Shown here one piece after another: positions 18,801-28,340 of a stretch of DNA of 64,000 nucleotides. The position numbers were made by a program, and so were the translations under genes. The notes below the pieces were generated by a model. That model was given only the letters and a program-made list of their open reading frames with translations. It was not told where the DNA came from and ran no database searches. How positions within the stretch are numbered: position 1 is the first letter of the stretch; each line of letters opens with the position of its first letter. Origin of the DNA: Bacteroides sp. (GTDB lineage Bacteria; Bacteroidota; Bacteroidia; Bacteroidales; Muribaculaceae); the NCBI GenBank assembly GCA_014801585.1, contig JAAVDX010000032.1, forward strand, positions 1-64,000. The letters are read 5' to 3'.

Positions 18801-19515
18801 AGATACAGATCAGTCGGTCGTGGGCTTCGGCATCATCTTCATTGACGAAGTGGACGTCATTGGTGGCTACAAGACCTATACCCTTCTCGCGTGCAATCCT
18901 TACGAGTTCGAGATTTACCTTCTTCTGCTCTTCATAGACCTCGGTGTTGGCGTTCTCCTTGAAGGTCTGATGGCGTTGGAGTTCGAGATAGTAATCATCT
19001 CCGAAAACCGACTTATACCAATCAACCCTCTCCTCGGCACCCTTGATATCCCCCTGCATAATCAGCTGAGGAACTTCACCGCCGAGACAAGCCGAACATA
19101 TTATTAGGCCCTCGGCATGTTCTTTAAGTTCGTGGCGATCAGTGCGTGGATTGTAGTAATAGCCATCAGTCCAAGCCTTACTGACGAGTTTGATAAGATT
19201 GTGGTAGCCTTTCAGATTCTTGGCGAGGACGATGAGGTGGTCGCCGGAGCGGTCGGCCTTTGTCGACTTCTTCTGCAGGCGGTCGGCGGCGACGTACATT
19301 TCGCAACCGAGAATCGGTTTGAACTTCTCATCGTCGGCCTTACCGGAGTTCTTCTTGTTGACATAATTGAAGAACTCCTTGATTCCGAACATATTGCCAT
19401 GGTCGGTGAGGGCAATACCCGGCATACCGTCGGCGATTGCCTTATCGACGAGATCCGAGATAGCGGCTTTACCGTCGAGGAGGCTATATTGTGAGTGAAC
19501 GTGAAGATGAACCAT
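15838..19515 (-). CDS. dnaE: DNA polymerase III subunit alpha
   Basis: PHP domain HLHVHSQYSLLDG, GPGRGSAAGSAAAYCLGIT, PDIDVDFDD; 1225 aa. Confidence 0.97.
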   Translation of the reverse strand: MVHLHVHSQYSLLDGKAAISDLVDKAIADGMPGIALTDHGNMFGIKEFFNYVNKKNSGKADDEKFKPILGCEMYVAADRLQKKSTKADRSGDHLIVLAKNLKGYHNLIKLVSKAWTDGYYYNPRTDRHELKEHAEGLIICSACLGGEVPQLIMQGDIKGAEERVDWYKSVFGDDYYLELQRHQTFKENANTEVYEEQKKVNLELVRIAREKGIGLVATNDVHFVNEDDAEAHDRLICISTGKKFTEPRMHYTKQEWLKTTAEMKAIFADIPEAISNTDEILKKVEFYSIDHAPIMPNFEIPADFGTEEEYRSRITEAELYDEFTQDENGNVVLSREEGDKKIARLGGYDKLYRIKFEADYLEKLTMEGAKERYGDPLPDDVQDRLRFELYIMKTMGFPGYFLIVQDFINTGRRKLGVSIGPGRGSAAGSAAAYCLGITQIDPIKYDLLFERFLNPDRISLPDIDVDFDDDGRYEVLKYVTEKYGAEKVAHIITYQTMATKSAIKDVARVMDMTPQESNKLAKLVVDRLPEVNGKSPKINFANLTKYSKEFAGAVNSPDPRISEVMKYAGQLEGNVRGKGIHACGVIIGRDDITDWVPVSTASDGDEELIVTQYEGSVIEETGMIKMDFLGLKTLSIIKEAIANIKDARGIDVDIEKIPLDDELTFKLYCDGRTTSTFQFESPGMQKSLRELQPSKFEDLIAMNALYRPGPMDYIPSFIARKHGREPIAYDIPIMKQYLEETYGITVYQEQVMLLSRLLANFTRGESDMLRKAMGKKQIDKMAKLKVKFMEQGQANGHKAEVLEKIWADWEKFASYAFNKSHATCYSWVAYQTAYLKAHYPAEYMAGVLSRNLSAADKLSKIMDECKRMGIVVKGPDINESVHKFSVTKKGEIRFGLSGIKSVGDSAVNAIVKERKENGPFTDIYDFVERVNLSACNRGSIEALALAGAFDSFGIPREMLVAPVFDSTYADQLVKYGQNVQNDANSLQSSLFADLEPIETNRPPFPEFEPWNRLKLLEAEKNLVTMYLSAHPLDPYYMELTYGCNTRCEEFEMKQEDGAMLTFGGMVVALDEKMGKRGPFGILTLEDFNGKAQIRLFGRTYEMAKTKLIVGDAVYIKVNCRASSYNPNYIDTSFDEITPLESKKGKLANAVRITLDRHFNNQEFLNALKNFESKSDDDRKGDFYMRLLDMERKQFLTIHSRKKYRLDKEFMMFLEEWGVDNTLTTL

Positions 19516-19607
19516 CGTTGAGTTGAAGTTGAGGATTTGTTGTCTATTTTAGAGAGTGTTTGAAATTAAATTTGGATAGATTCTGAAATCATTTAAATTC
19601 AAACATC

Positions 19608-20171
19608 TCATAACCCCGGTACTCGGCCGTACATTTTGAAGGTGCGGGTATAGTATGGGGTTGTAACGTCGGAGATGCAGACACCTTTAGAGGAGGATGA
19701 ATGGATGAATCTGACGTTGTCGATCATGATACCGACGTGGGAAATCCGGTCGGGGTCGCTGCCTGTGGCAAAGAATACGAGGTCGCCGGGTTTGACGGCG
19801 CTCTTTTTGATATGTTTGCAGAACTCTGCCTGTTTGGCAGAATTGCGGGGTAGTTTGATACCCGTGGCGTCGAGATAGACGCTCAGTACCATTCCGCTGC
19901 AATCGGCACCGACACCTTTTTCGTAGCCGGCGTATTGATAGGGGGTTCCGAGCCAGTCGTGACATTCGCGAAGGATGCGACGACGGGAATCTGAGAGGTT
20001 TTCGTCGTTGATATTAACCTCGAAGGTCGGACCGGAGGTGCCGTGGTCGGGGAATTTTATTCGGCTCGATTTGCAACCGCCGGCGATGAGGAGGGGGAGC
20101 AACAGCAGGATTGCGCCCCATCGGGAAAGGAAGCGGGAGATACGGGCCACGGGATATGAAGAGTTGGTCAA
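19608..20171 (-). CDS. NlpC/P60 (C40) peptidase lipoprotein
   Basis: Lipobox LIAGGC; GADCSGMVLSVY, PGDLVFFATG...SHVGIMID. Confidence 0.88.
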   Translation of the reverse strand: MTNSSYPVARISRFLSRWGAILLLLPLLIAGGCKSSRIKFPDHGTSGPTFEVNINDENLSDSRRRILRECHDWLGTPYQYAGYEKGVGADCSGMVLSVYLDATGIKLPRNSAKQAEFCKHIKKSAVKPGDLVFFATGSDPDRISHVGIMIDNVRFIHSSSSKGVCISDVTTPYYTRTFKMYGRVPGL

Positions 20172-20255
20172 AATTGAAGAGTAGTTGTTGTGGGAGTTGA
20201 GTCCCTATATACCTATATATAAGAGGACAGATATCGCATTAAGGACAGATGTCGC

Positions 20256-20297
20256 ATTGATATAACGCTACGCGAAGTTATATATTTTTGGTTGATT
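20256..20297 (+). repeat. 42-bp direct repeat, left copy flanking the AlbA_2 gene
   Basis: attgatataacgctacgcgaagttatatatttttggttgatt; one mismatch to 21959-22000. Confidence 0.95.
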
Positions 20298-20416
20298 ATT
20301 GAATTGAATCATGGATGGTCAAATAGTGTGTAATGCAACTGTGATTTTCTGTGCAAATAAAAAATATTTGATTTTCAACGGTTTATACATAGAAGTGATT
20401 ATGATTGCAAATAAAA

Positions 20417-21856
20417 CTACGCATAGAACGGAACGTAAGTTGAGAATTTTTTTGACACACTTTCTTCGTCGACCGGCTTAATAAGTTTATCTTCCACAGC
20501 ATCCGCGAGTATTCTTGATGCAACGTAAGACTGATTTTTATTAAGTCCGAATCGTTCGCGTATTGACTGGTTATTAATAGCAACATTATCCTCAAACATG
20601 AGGCAAGCATGTTGGTAACAAGCCATAATTTTTTCGCGCTTCGTCATTTCAGATAAAGACTTCTGAGGAAAAAGAGTTACCTTCGTATAATCGTCAAGCA
20701 TTTGGAACTTTACAGGCGGCAAAAACATCTTCTCAACAGCTTCAATCGCACGATCGACACCACTACCTCTGCGCTCACAAATATTGAGAAGAAGCATTGA
20801 CTGAGCAAGTCTTTCGTTACGAGAGCGAGGGGGCAAGTCAAGAAGTCGATTTATATTATTGAGCGGTGCACCAGGATTCGTAATAACAAGTCGGTTGCTA
20901 AAAATCTCAATAGTGATAGGAGAACCATCAATCGCGAAATCCTGATGTATAAGAGCATTGGCAACAAACTCACGAATAGCCACTCTCGGATAAGTTGGCT
21001 TGATATTTCGAGAAACATCAATCACCTCATTACCGGTATTCATCATAATATAATCAATCAAGCCTTCAAACCCTACGGCATAGCCAAGCCCTCCGCGTTG
21101 TTCGTGTTGAAGTTGGCGATTGTTAGGTCCGGCATATTTACGCACCACCACTTCACGTCCGCTTAAGGAGGGGAAACTTGAAAGAGAGCGTGCGAAAAGA
21201 ATAGCACCCAAATTAGTTATAGTCCACGATCCATTCTTCTCATAGCAATACCCCATATTAGAAAGTTTGGCAAGAATGGTATCTGTGGATTTAGGAACAC
21301 TCTTATCTAAGATTTGGTATAAGGCTTGATAATCCAAAAGAGATAAGACCTGTTCTTGCGAAAGATTATCAAGAGCAGTATTTTCTTCAAAAGATATACC
21401 CATAGACTTGGCAATCAACATTTGTACTTGTTTAGCCGACATTTTCAAAGTCTGACCACCCGAACGATAATATGAAGCATAAATATCCTTGCCGCGAAGG
21501 TGCACGGGTTTCCCTTGTTCCTCCGGGATAAAGATAAATAGCAGATTCTCTCCATTATATTCCTGTACCGTGTGTTCTATCTGAATATGGTTGGACAGAT
21601 TGTTATGAGCAATGTTTCCAAGTTTTTTCACTATATCTTCAATCTGCTCTTTCCCTAAAGAAAACAAAGAGCCGTCATCGTTCACACCATATACAAGTAT
21701 TCCGCCGTACAAATGGTTGGCAAATGCAGATATATGTTGAGCGAGTCTGTCAGATTTATCAGACAAACCGCTTTTCCAGTCAATTTCGTTAAGCTCAGAA
21801 GGAACTGGTTCTAAGCTATCTTTAAGGAGTGCTAATGCACGTTCTTTCCAATCCAT
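20417..21856 (-). CDS. AlbA_2/Schlafen-type DNA-binding, ATP-binding domain protein (COG2865-like)
   Basis: N-terminal GILVYGVNDDGSLFSLG fold; VAIREFVANALIHQDFAIDGSPITIEIFSNRLVITNPG; C-terminal winged-helix-like region. Confidence 0.8.
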   Translation of the reverse strand: MDWKERALALLKDSLEPVPSELNEIDWKSGLSDKSDRLAQHISAFANHLYGGILVYGVNDDGSLFSLGKEQIEDIVKKLGNIAHNNLSNHIQIEHTVQEYNGENLLFIFIPEEQGKPVHLRGKDIYASYYRSGGQTLKMSAKQVQMLIAKSMGISFEENTALDNLSQEQVLSLLDYQALYQILDKSVPKSTDTILAKLSNMGYCYEKNGSWTITNLGAILFARSLSSFPSLSGREVVVRKYAGPNNRQLQHEQRGGLGYAVGFEGLIDYIMMNTGNEVIDVSRNIKPTYPRVAIREFVANALIHQDFAIDGSPITIEIFSNRLVITNPGAPLNNINRLLDLPPRSRNERLAQSMLLLNICERRGSGVDRAIEAVEKMFLPPVKFQMLDDYTKVTLFPQKSLSEMTKREKIMACYQHACLMFEDNVAINNQSIRERFGLNKNQSYVASRILADAVEDKLIKPVDEESVSKKFSTYVPFYA

Positions 21857-21958
21857 TTTTATAGTTCGGCAACAATGCCGTAAAGGTTAAGATATTTCCG
21901 ACTCGCGGTGCATTATGTCACTATGGCATGTGGATGCAATATTCATTTCAAAAAAGGT

Positions 21959-22000
21959 ATTGATATAATGCTACGCGAAGTTATATATTTTTGGTTGATT
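21959..22000 (+). repeat. 42-bp direct repeat, right copy flanking the AlbA_2 gene
   Basis: attgatataatgctacgcgaagttatatatttttggttgatt. Confidence 0.95.
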
Positions 22001-22304
22001 TTGCAAGTACGGGAGGTTGGAAATTGGGAGGTGGGGATTGTTAAATTTTTCATAATTTTTGTTTTGGTTTTTGATTTGTGCTGCAAAGTTAATATTAGTT
22101 GGCGGGAAAATGATGATTATTTTCCATTATGTTGATTTTTTTATTGCCGGCTTAAAACTTGCTCATCAAAAAAGGGGCTTTCGCAGGGTATATTTGTGGA
22201 TCTTTGGCTCGGGGGATTTTTTTGGCCGCGCCTGTTAGGCGCTTCACTGAACTATGCTTTTCTTGGGGGAGGGCCGGGCTGATTTTTGGGGATTCGGTTT
22301 AAAT

Positions 22305-22375
22305 TTTTCTGATGCGGATGCGGATCGGGGCAAGCCCCCATTGCAGGGGGCACGGATTGGGGATAATTTTTTTTG
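22305..22375 (+). repeat. Dispersed GC-rich intergenic repeat, copy E (diverged)
   Basis: gatgcggatgcggatcggggcaagcccccattgcagggggcacggattggggataatttttttt. Confidence 0.6.
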
Positions 22376-22450
22376 CTTTTTGTGTCACATTCGGGTATGG
22401 TTTTGCGTCTATTTATTGGGGAATGGTAGGATCGGGGGGATGTTTAACTT

Positions 22451-22954
22451 TTGAGGCTGATTGTGGAAGAGAAGGATTTTCGTAGATGGGTTATGCCGAT
22501 GCAGCGGTTGATGTATGGGTTGGCGCTCCGATTGGGTCTTTGCCCGGAGGATGCGGCTGATGCCGTGCAGGAGACTCTGTTGCGACTTTGGCGTAACCGA
22601 CTTGGGCTGCCGGATCAGCAGGAAGCTCTGAGGGCTTATTGCCTGACGGCGCTTCGGAATGAGTGCGTTTCTAAAAAGAGGCGTATCTTTCCTATGACTT
22701 CTGCGGATGAGTTGGCCGAAATTTCTGACAATCTTTCTTTTGAGGATGCCGAACAATCGGATTCCGTCCGACATATCCAACGGTTGATCGAGACTCTCCC
22801 CTCCTCTCAACAAAGGGTCTTAATCCTTAGCAGTATGTATCATCTTGATACGGCTGAAATCGCTAAGGCAACCGGATTAAGTCCGGGGAATGTGCGCCAA
22901 CTCCTATCGCGTGGCAGGAAACGACTCCGCGATCTGCTTAACAGGATAGACTGA
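22451..22954 (+). CDS. RNA polymerase ECF-type sigma factor
   Basis: DAADAVQETLLRLWR (sigma2) and HLDTAEIAKATGLSPGNVRQLLSRGRKRLRDLL (sigma4 HTH); TTG start likely. Confidence 0.88.
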   Translation: MRLIVEEKDFRRWVMPMQRLMYGLALRLGLCPEDAADAVQETLLRLWRNRLGLPDQQEALRAYCLTALRNECVSKKRRIFPMTSADELAEISDNLSFEDAEQSDSVRHIQRLIETLPSSQQRVLILSSMYHLDTAEIAKATGLSPGNVRQLLSRGRKRLRDLLNRID

Positions 22955-22993
22955 CCTCTACTCAATAAGATAATTGAATTTTGATCATTAGTT

Positions 22994-23857
22994 ATGAATT
23001 ATAATATGCCATATAAAAGTAAGACGGAACTGACGGAGATCCGACGGTTGCTTCGGAATTGGATGGAGGGTCTGATCTCTTCGGAAGATGAGGCTTACCT
23101 TTATACTCTGTTGGAAGAATGCGGGGATACGCTTCAACTTCCGGAAGATATGCGTCGGGATGCTGAGCTATTTCTTTCCATGACCTCACTCGGGAGAGAA
23201 ACTTTTGAGGATGTCCTGACAGAAGATTTTTTGGCGGAAGAGGATAACCTGTTTCCGGAAATTCCTGAAGAGTATGCCAATCGGATAAATGCGGCTTTAG
23301 AAGAGGAAATTGCACGAACGGGTGCATCGGACCGGATCAGGAGATTACGGGCCGTCAATATATTCCGTTTGGGGGCAGCCTGCGCTATAATAATTGCCCT
23401 GACTATTGGAATATTTCATATTGCTTACGACAACCCGAAAGAGGAGGCATCCAAATATTCGGCTGCCATGGCGAGGGATTCTAAAGCAGAGGCAGACAAT
23501 CATCCTACTGAGGAGAATCCTCCTTACGAGAAAATACAGATTGCCGAGGATGCACCGAGGCCCGAGAATAATTCCACAACCGGACAAAAGACTCCGGTGA
23601 GAACTTTAGTCGCGAAGAGAATGGCAGCAGCTACGACCCACCATTGCAGCGGTCATCGGGAAGATACTGCTTCAAACCGGACGACGGAAGAAGAGATGAA
23701 ACTTCAAGCCGACGGATATCAGATTGTGACAGACGAGGGGGAGGCGGAAGCGATTATGGCAACCCTGATTATGCGAATGCAAAACAATCTTGAACCGGAG
23801 ATGATGAGACTATCTGAAATCAACTCAAGATATCAGATTGAGGAGACCAACCTATGA
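22994..23857 (+). CDS. Single-pass membrane protein, probable anti-sigma-like regulator
   Basis: Follows the ECF sigma gene; TM segment RLGAACAIIIALTIGIFHIAY. Confidence 0.5.
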   Translation: MNYNMPYKSKTELTEIRRLLRNWMEGLISSEDEAYLYTLLEECGDTLQLPEDMRRDAELFLSMTSLGRETFEDVLTEDFLAEEDNLFPEIPEEYANRINAALEEEIARTGASDRIRRLRAVNIFRLGAACAIIIALTIGIFHIAYDNPKEEASKYSAAMARDSKAEADNHPTEENPPYEKIQIAEDAPRPENNSTTGQKTPVRTLVAKRMAAATTHHCSGHREDTASNRTTEEEMKLQADGYQIVTDEGEAEAIMATLIMRMQNNLEPEMMRLSEINSRYQIEETNL

Positions 23858-23877
23858 CGAATAATCAAACGAAAACT

Positions 23878-24369
23878 ATGATAAATAGACTAAAAAACAA
23901 CTTACGAGAGCATCTGCTTGCAACTCTGCTGACTATCGTGGCGGTCGCAGGAAGTTTCCTACAGGTCCGGGCGGAAGATATACTCAGCGAACTTGCCGGT
24001 ACGCCGGGGGTCAACAGCAAGTATCTTTCCGGCAGGATAGCCGACAAGGCAATGAAACATCTTGACAATACCGACCTGACGGATTTCATTCTCAGTGACG
24101 GATTTACGTCGCTCTATTCTTATGAATGTTATTTCATTGACGCGACGAATAGAGCGAGGAACATACTAAATGAATATTTAAAGAAGCATCCCGAGCTTGA
24201 GCTGATAATCAAAAAGATAGATAGTTTTGGGGAATATTGCGTATATCAGAAATACAACAAGGCCGGAGAGGTCACTCAGATGATTATTTGGAACAGCAGG
24301 ATGAGGGAATACGCGGATATTGTGGTTATTGACTGGAAGGATGGACGGAAGACAAAATCGGATAATTAG
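23878..24369 (+). CDS. Exported protein, DUF4252-like (tentative)
   Basis: N-terminal hydrophobic signal LLATLLTIVAVAGSFLQVRA; position in a sigma/anti-sigma/GIN cluster. Confidence 0.4.
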   Translation: MINRLKNNLREHLLATLLTIVAVAGSFLQVRAEDILSELAGTPGVNSKYLSGRIADKAMKHLDNTDLTDFILSDGFTSLYSYECYFIDATNRARNILNEYLKKHPELELIIKKIDSFGEYCVYQKYNKAGEVTQMIIWNSRMREYADIVVIDWKDGRKTKSDN

Positions 24370-24421
24370 CTTCCATGGTTGATGTCATTGTGAATACAAT
24401 CAAATTTAATATATCGTAATT

Positions 24422-25318
24422 ATGAAAAAAATCGTGTATCTGTCTTTGATCGGCAGTCTGACTTTGGCCGGCAGTCTGGCTTTGGCCGGGTGCTCTTCGG
24501 CTATTGATGCCAAGAAAGTCTCTGTCGAATCTTATAGGAGCGGGGAGAAGTTTACCTCCAAGACGGCTTCCAAGACTTATGCCTTGAAGTCGAAGGTGAG
24601 TGCTGTCACCAATACTACGTTTGCCGACGTAGAATATGTACGGGGTACGGCAAACGAGCTGATAGTGACAGGACCGGAAACGGAAATCGAAAATATCCTT
24701 GTCAGGACTTCCGGCAACGGGGTGATGATATCCTGCATCAAGAATTATCCCAACGGGACTCCGAAAATCAAGATCAAAGTTACGACCCCAGCCCTTGAAG
24801 ACTTCACACTTACCGGACCGGGGAACTTTACAGCCAAATCCGTGCAGTCGCCGTTGCACTTCCGGATGCGACTGACGGGAGCCGGGAAGGCGCAGATCGC
24901 GTCTATTCAGTCGCCATCGGTAGAACTCCTGTTATCGGGCGCAGGCGGATTGGAGGTGGCCGATATCGAAGGTTCGTCGACCAACATCACCCTTACGGGT
25001 GCAGGCGATGTGGAGGTAGCCTCAATCAAGACATCTGTGGCCATCCTACGGCTGCCGGGCGCCGGAGATATCGAGATTGACCATCTGAGCGCACCTTCCA
25101 CCGAGATACTCCTCAGCGGCGCCGGAGATATTGAGATCGATAAGATTGAGACAAGCACTCTTACGGCCAACTCCACAGGAGCCGGGAATATCCGGATATC
25201 CGGAGAAGCGGCCGACATGAGGCTGATCTCAACGGGGGCCGGAAACATCGATGCTACCGGGATGAAATCAGGGAGTACGTCGAAACTTCAGCGAGGAGTC
25301 GGCGTAATAAAAGACTGA
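24422..25318 (+). CDS. DUF2807/head GIN-domain lipoprotein
   Basis: Lipobox LALAGC; repeated GAGDIEID/TGAGN motifs about every 20-22 aa. Confidence 0.82.
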   Translation: MKKIVYLSLIGSLTLAGSLALAGCSSAIDAKKVSVESYRSGEKFTSKTASKTYALKSKVSAVTNTTFADVEYVRGTANELIVTGPETEIENILVRTSGNGVMISCIKNYPNGTPKIKIKVTTPALEDFTLTGPGNFTAKSVQSPLHFRMRLTGAGKAQIASIQSPSVELLLSGAGGLEVADIEGSSTNITLTGAGDVEVASIKTSVAILRLPGAGDIEIDHLSAPSTEILLSGAGDIEIDKIETSTLTANSTGAGNIRISGEAADMRLISTGAGNIDATGMKSGSTSKLQRGVGVIKD

Positions 25319-25347
25319 GAATTTTTTGCAGGGGGGGTGGAGATAAA

Positions 25348-25378
25348 AAATAGGCTGTGTCGATGACACAGCCTATTT
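25348..25378. terminator. Bidirectional terminator hairpin
   Basis: aaataggctgtgtc / gat / gacacagcctattt. Confidence 0.85.
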
Positions 25379-25418
25379 ACCTTTTATAAGAACAAAAATT
25401 CTTGCTATTTTGAACGGA

Positions 25419-26642
25419 TCAGTTCTTGATCTTTAACTTATTCCAATCGCCGTCTTCAGGATAGATCTTGTAGTAGTCCATCCTGTCGCCTAATCTGAAG
25501 TAGGAGAAAATGTCGGTAGAATAGGAGTTAAGGACGGGGGTGAAATTGTTGCAGAGCCATGCAAGGACCTGATCGGATTCCTTACCGGTCATTACTATTG
25601 CAAACTTGAACGACGGAGTCACCCATGAAATCTGCGTCTTCTCGAAGTAGAATTCCACGCTCACAGAATTGCCGAAAGGTTTGTATTCCTTCACATAATA
25701 TGTGCGACCATCATTGGGATAGACGCTTTCGCCGGAGAAGGTACAATTATATCCTGCCATCAGCTTATCGACATCCGACTCATTCGCATTGAAAGTCAAT
25801 GCTGCCAATGAGGGGAAAAGATCAGTCAGCGAACCCGCAGTGACGGTGACCATGATAAGAGTGCTATTGTTATATATGCGGGTAGTGCCTGCTTTCAGAG
25901 CCACGATCTGACCGCTGTAATATCTTGCGACATTGGAATCATCGGAACTAAACGAACCGGAAGCATCAGGCACGAGATCGCTGATGTTGCGGATTTGTCC
26001 GGATAACAGTGTCACTTCAGCCTGAGGAGTTACTGTCACAGGAATGGACCGGAGCAAAGTTCCGTTGATATAGCAGTTGATAACGGTTGACCCCGGAGCT
26101 ACGGCATTAAAAAGATCTTTTTCCTGGGAAGAATACCAATCCTGCTTGACGATAGAGGTATCCTCGATCTTCCATGTAAGCTTTGAGATGACGGGACGGG
26201 CCTCATGCTCGCTATCATCAAACACGCTGAACGACTCACCATATTTGACATCGATCTTTTCAGGGAACGGGAGGTCGAGAGTGACAGTCACGGGGATTGA
26301 ACGGACAAGTTCCTCATCGGCATTGTAGATATCAATCGTGGTAGAACCTACGCCTACAGCTTCGAAAACCTGATCATAACGATCGTAGGAGACTATCTTC
26401 GTATCGTTGATATTATATGTCATGTTGCCGACTGCGGAGGGGATGACCATCATGTCATCGTCGCCCTTGAATCGGAAGACATCGAACGTCTCACCAAACT
26501 CCACGTCGATCTTAGCCGGGATATCATAGTATTTTTCGAGGAGATGATCCTCGTCGCTCGAACAGCTCGCCACCGACATAGCTGCAGCGACGGTCATTAC
26601 GGCGTAAGCGCTGTTGCGCAATATATTTTTAAGGAATTTCAT
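25419..26642 (-). CDS. Lipoprotein with repeated Ig-like (Big-type) domains
   Basis: Lipobox SVASC; two repeats ending in RSIPVTVT. Confidence 0.55.
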   Translation of the reverse strand: MKFLKNILRNSAYAVMTVAAAMSVASCSSDEDHLLEKYYDIPAKIDVEFGETFDVFRFKGDDDMMVIPSAVGNMTYNINDTKIVSYDRYDQVFEAVGVGSTTIDIYNADEELVRSIPVTVTLDLPFPEKIDVKYGESFSVFDDSEHEARPVISKLTWKIEDTSIVKQDWYSSQEKDLFNAVAPGSTVINCYINGTLLRSIPVTVTPQAEVTLLSGQIRNISDLVPDASGSFSSDDSNVARYYSGQIVALKAGTTRIYNNSTLIMVTVTAGSLTDLFPSLAALTFNANESDVDKLMAGYNCTFSGESVYPNDGRTYYVKEYKPFGNSVSVEFYFEKTQISWVTPSFKFAIVMTGKESDQVLAWLCNNFTPVLNSYSTDIFSYFRLGDRMDYYKIYPEDGDWNKLKIKN

Positions 26643-26659
26643 TTTATTCTCTATTTCTA

Positions 26660-28132
26660 TTAGAATGTTAAACCGAGATTAACGAACACGCTGTTGCGCT
26701 TGGCACCCATGATATCGCAAGTCTGCTTCACGATCTTGTGGTCGTCGCCGAAACCGAAGGCGGGAGAATAACCTGCCTCGAGAGCGAGACGGAGAGGATA
26801 GCCGATGTTGAAGCTGAAGCGCACGCCGATAGGAACGCGGATTGAAGAACCGAGGATAGACTTAGAATTGGAATCATCGGTGTCAAAAGTTGTATTATCG
26901 AACATCATTCCGGCTTCATACTGGATGAGGAAGAAAGGCATCACGTCGAAGAAACCCACGAACGTCTTGCTCAATCCATAGCCGATACCGAAGTTGGCAA
27001 ACATAGGAGCCTTATATTCGTGGCCGGCCTTGTCGCCCGCTACTACAGTGAAGTTATCGTCGGGATGATCCGTCATGCTGAAACCGAGATCCATCAGCAT
27101 GTGATGAATGATACCTGCACGTGTGAACCCGGTCTTCATATCCATCAATACCTGACCGCCCCATACGTGAGGAGTGTAGGTAGCCATCAGACCCCAGCGG
27201 AAGTGGCTGTCAGGAGTGCGCACCACGATATCTCCGTTCTTACGATTGCCGCGTGTGCCGGCCTCGAAGTTGATCTGAGCCTCATGATCCCACACGCCGC
27301 AGACACGGGCACGGCTGATTCTCTTAGAATAGAGATTCCCCTTCTTATCGGCACGCTGGCTGTAGATGCTGACGAGGTCGCCCTTATGGATACCCTTGTC
27401 TTCACCGATTGAGATGCGAGCGGGATGACGACGGGTAAGCACACCACGAACGGCAAGACCGGGAACATGCTTCGCGATATCTTTCTCAGCCGTGTCCGGT
27501 CCAAGGCATTTATTTGCATATAGGAATTTAACCGGGAAGTTGAGCTGGTCGTATTTGTCAGTGCCAAGATTCATAACGATATCAAAAGCTTCATCCTTAT
27601 CGACCATCACCTGGAAAATGGCATAGCCATAGACACAGGTCTTTTTGCCATTCTTATCCGTCGTGCAAGCGACGTCGGTCAGTACGATATAGTTCTGACG
27701 AAGGATGGGTTCGTAGTCGTCGGCGATAAGGGTCTCCATTCCGTCGGCACCCTCACCACGAAGATGGTCGGCAGCGAACTCGATATCGTTCTGATTGGCA
27801 TTCCAGAGGGCAAGTTTCTTGAGATATGAGTCGTCATGACCGTGGCCTGTGAGAGCGTCAATGAACTTCTTACCGATTCCGGCCTGAGTCATTTCCTCTG
27901 CAAGGCGCTCACACTCGGCCTTCGTCGGAGGAACACCGTGGATAGAGAAGGGGACATTGAAAGAAGTGATACCATTCACTTTAGATTCAAAGCCGACATT
28001 CTTTAAGAAATCGGGATCACCGGCAACGTTGACGACCCAGCTCTTGGAATCGTAGAACGGTTTGTCCGCTCTCGCCGGGATTGCCATCGCGAGGAGCATG
28101 AGCAGACACGCGATATTGAAAATTCTTTTCAT
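26660..28132 (-). CDS. Exported outer-membrane-associated protein of unknown function
   Basis: Signal peptide MKRIFNIACLLMLLAMAIPARA; middle segment IHKGDLVSIYSQ...NGDIVV; aromatic/glycine beta-rich C-terminus ending NSVFVNLGLTF. Confidence 0.5.
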   Translation of the reverse strand: MKRIFNIACLLMLLAMAIPARADKPFYDSKSWVVNVAGDPDFLKNVGFESKVNGITSFNVPFSIHGVPPTKAECERLAEEMTQAGIGKKFIDALTGHGHDDSYLKKLALWNANQNDIEFAADHLRGEGADGMETLIADDYEPILRQNYIVLTDVACTTDKNGKKTCVYGYAIFQVMVDKDEAFDIVMNLGTDKYDQLNFPVKFLYANKCLGPDTAEKDIAKHVPGLAVRGVLTRRHPARISIGEDKGIHKGDLVSIYSQRADKKGNLYSKRISRARVCGVWDHEAQINFEAGTRGNRKNGDIVVRTPDSHFRWGLMATYTPHVWGGQVLMDMKTGFTRAGIIHHMLMDLGFSMTDHPDDNFTVVAGDKAGHEYKAPMFANFGIGYGLSKTFVGFFDVMPFFLIQYEAGMMFDNTTFDTDDSNSKSILGSSIRVPIGVRFSFNIGYPLRLALEAGYSPAFGFGDDHKIVKQTCDIMGAKRNSVFVNLGLTF

Positions 28133-28233
28133 GATGTTGTGTGTATGTATTTGGGTTGTTGTAAAAATTCTAAGAGGGATATGCAGGAATTATTGAGCAA
28201 TTATGCAGATTCAATATTCGTAAGGACATAAAA

Positions 28234-28282
28234 ATATCAAGAGGGTATAATCTTCGATAAGAGGCTTATACCCTCTTGATAT
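28234..28282. terminator. Strong hairpin between the 28341-29282 and 26660-28132 genes
   Basis: atatcaagagggtataa / ttataccctcttgatat 17-bp stem. Confidence 0.75.
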
Positions 28283-28340
28283 AATTCCACCTATTTGATA
28301 TCTGTTATAATTGCACGGCTATAATTGTACCCGGGGCGGT

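Noticed and set aside
16603-19107. 834-aa ORF on the + strand
   Set aside because: Fully antisense to dnaE, with I/R/H/L-rich composition and no recognisable domain; a shadow ORF from codon usage.
20256-22000. Insertion sequence
   Set aside because: No transposase and no terminal inverted repeats; the flanking repeats are direct, so I call it a repeat-bounded cassette only.
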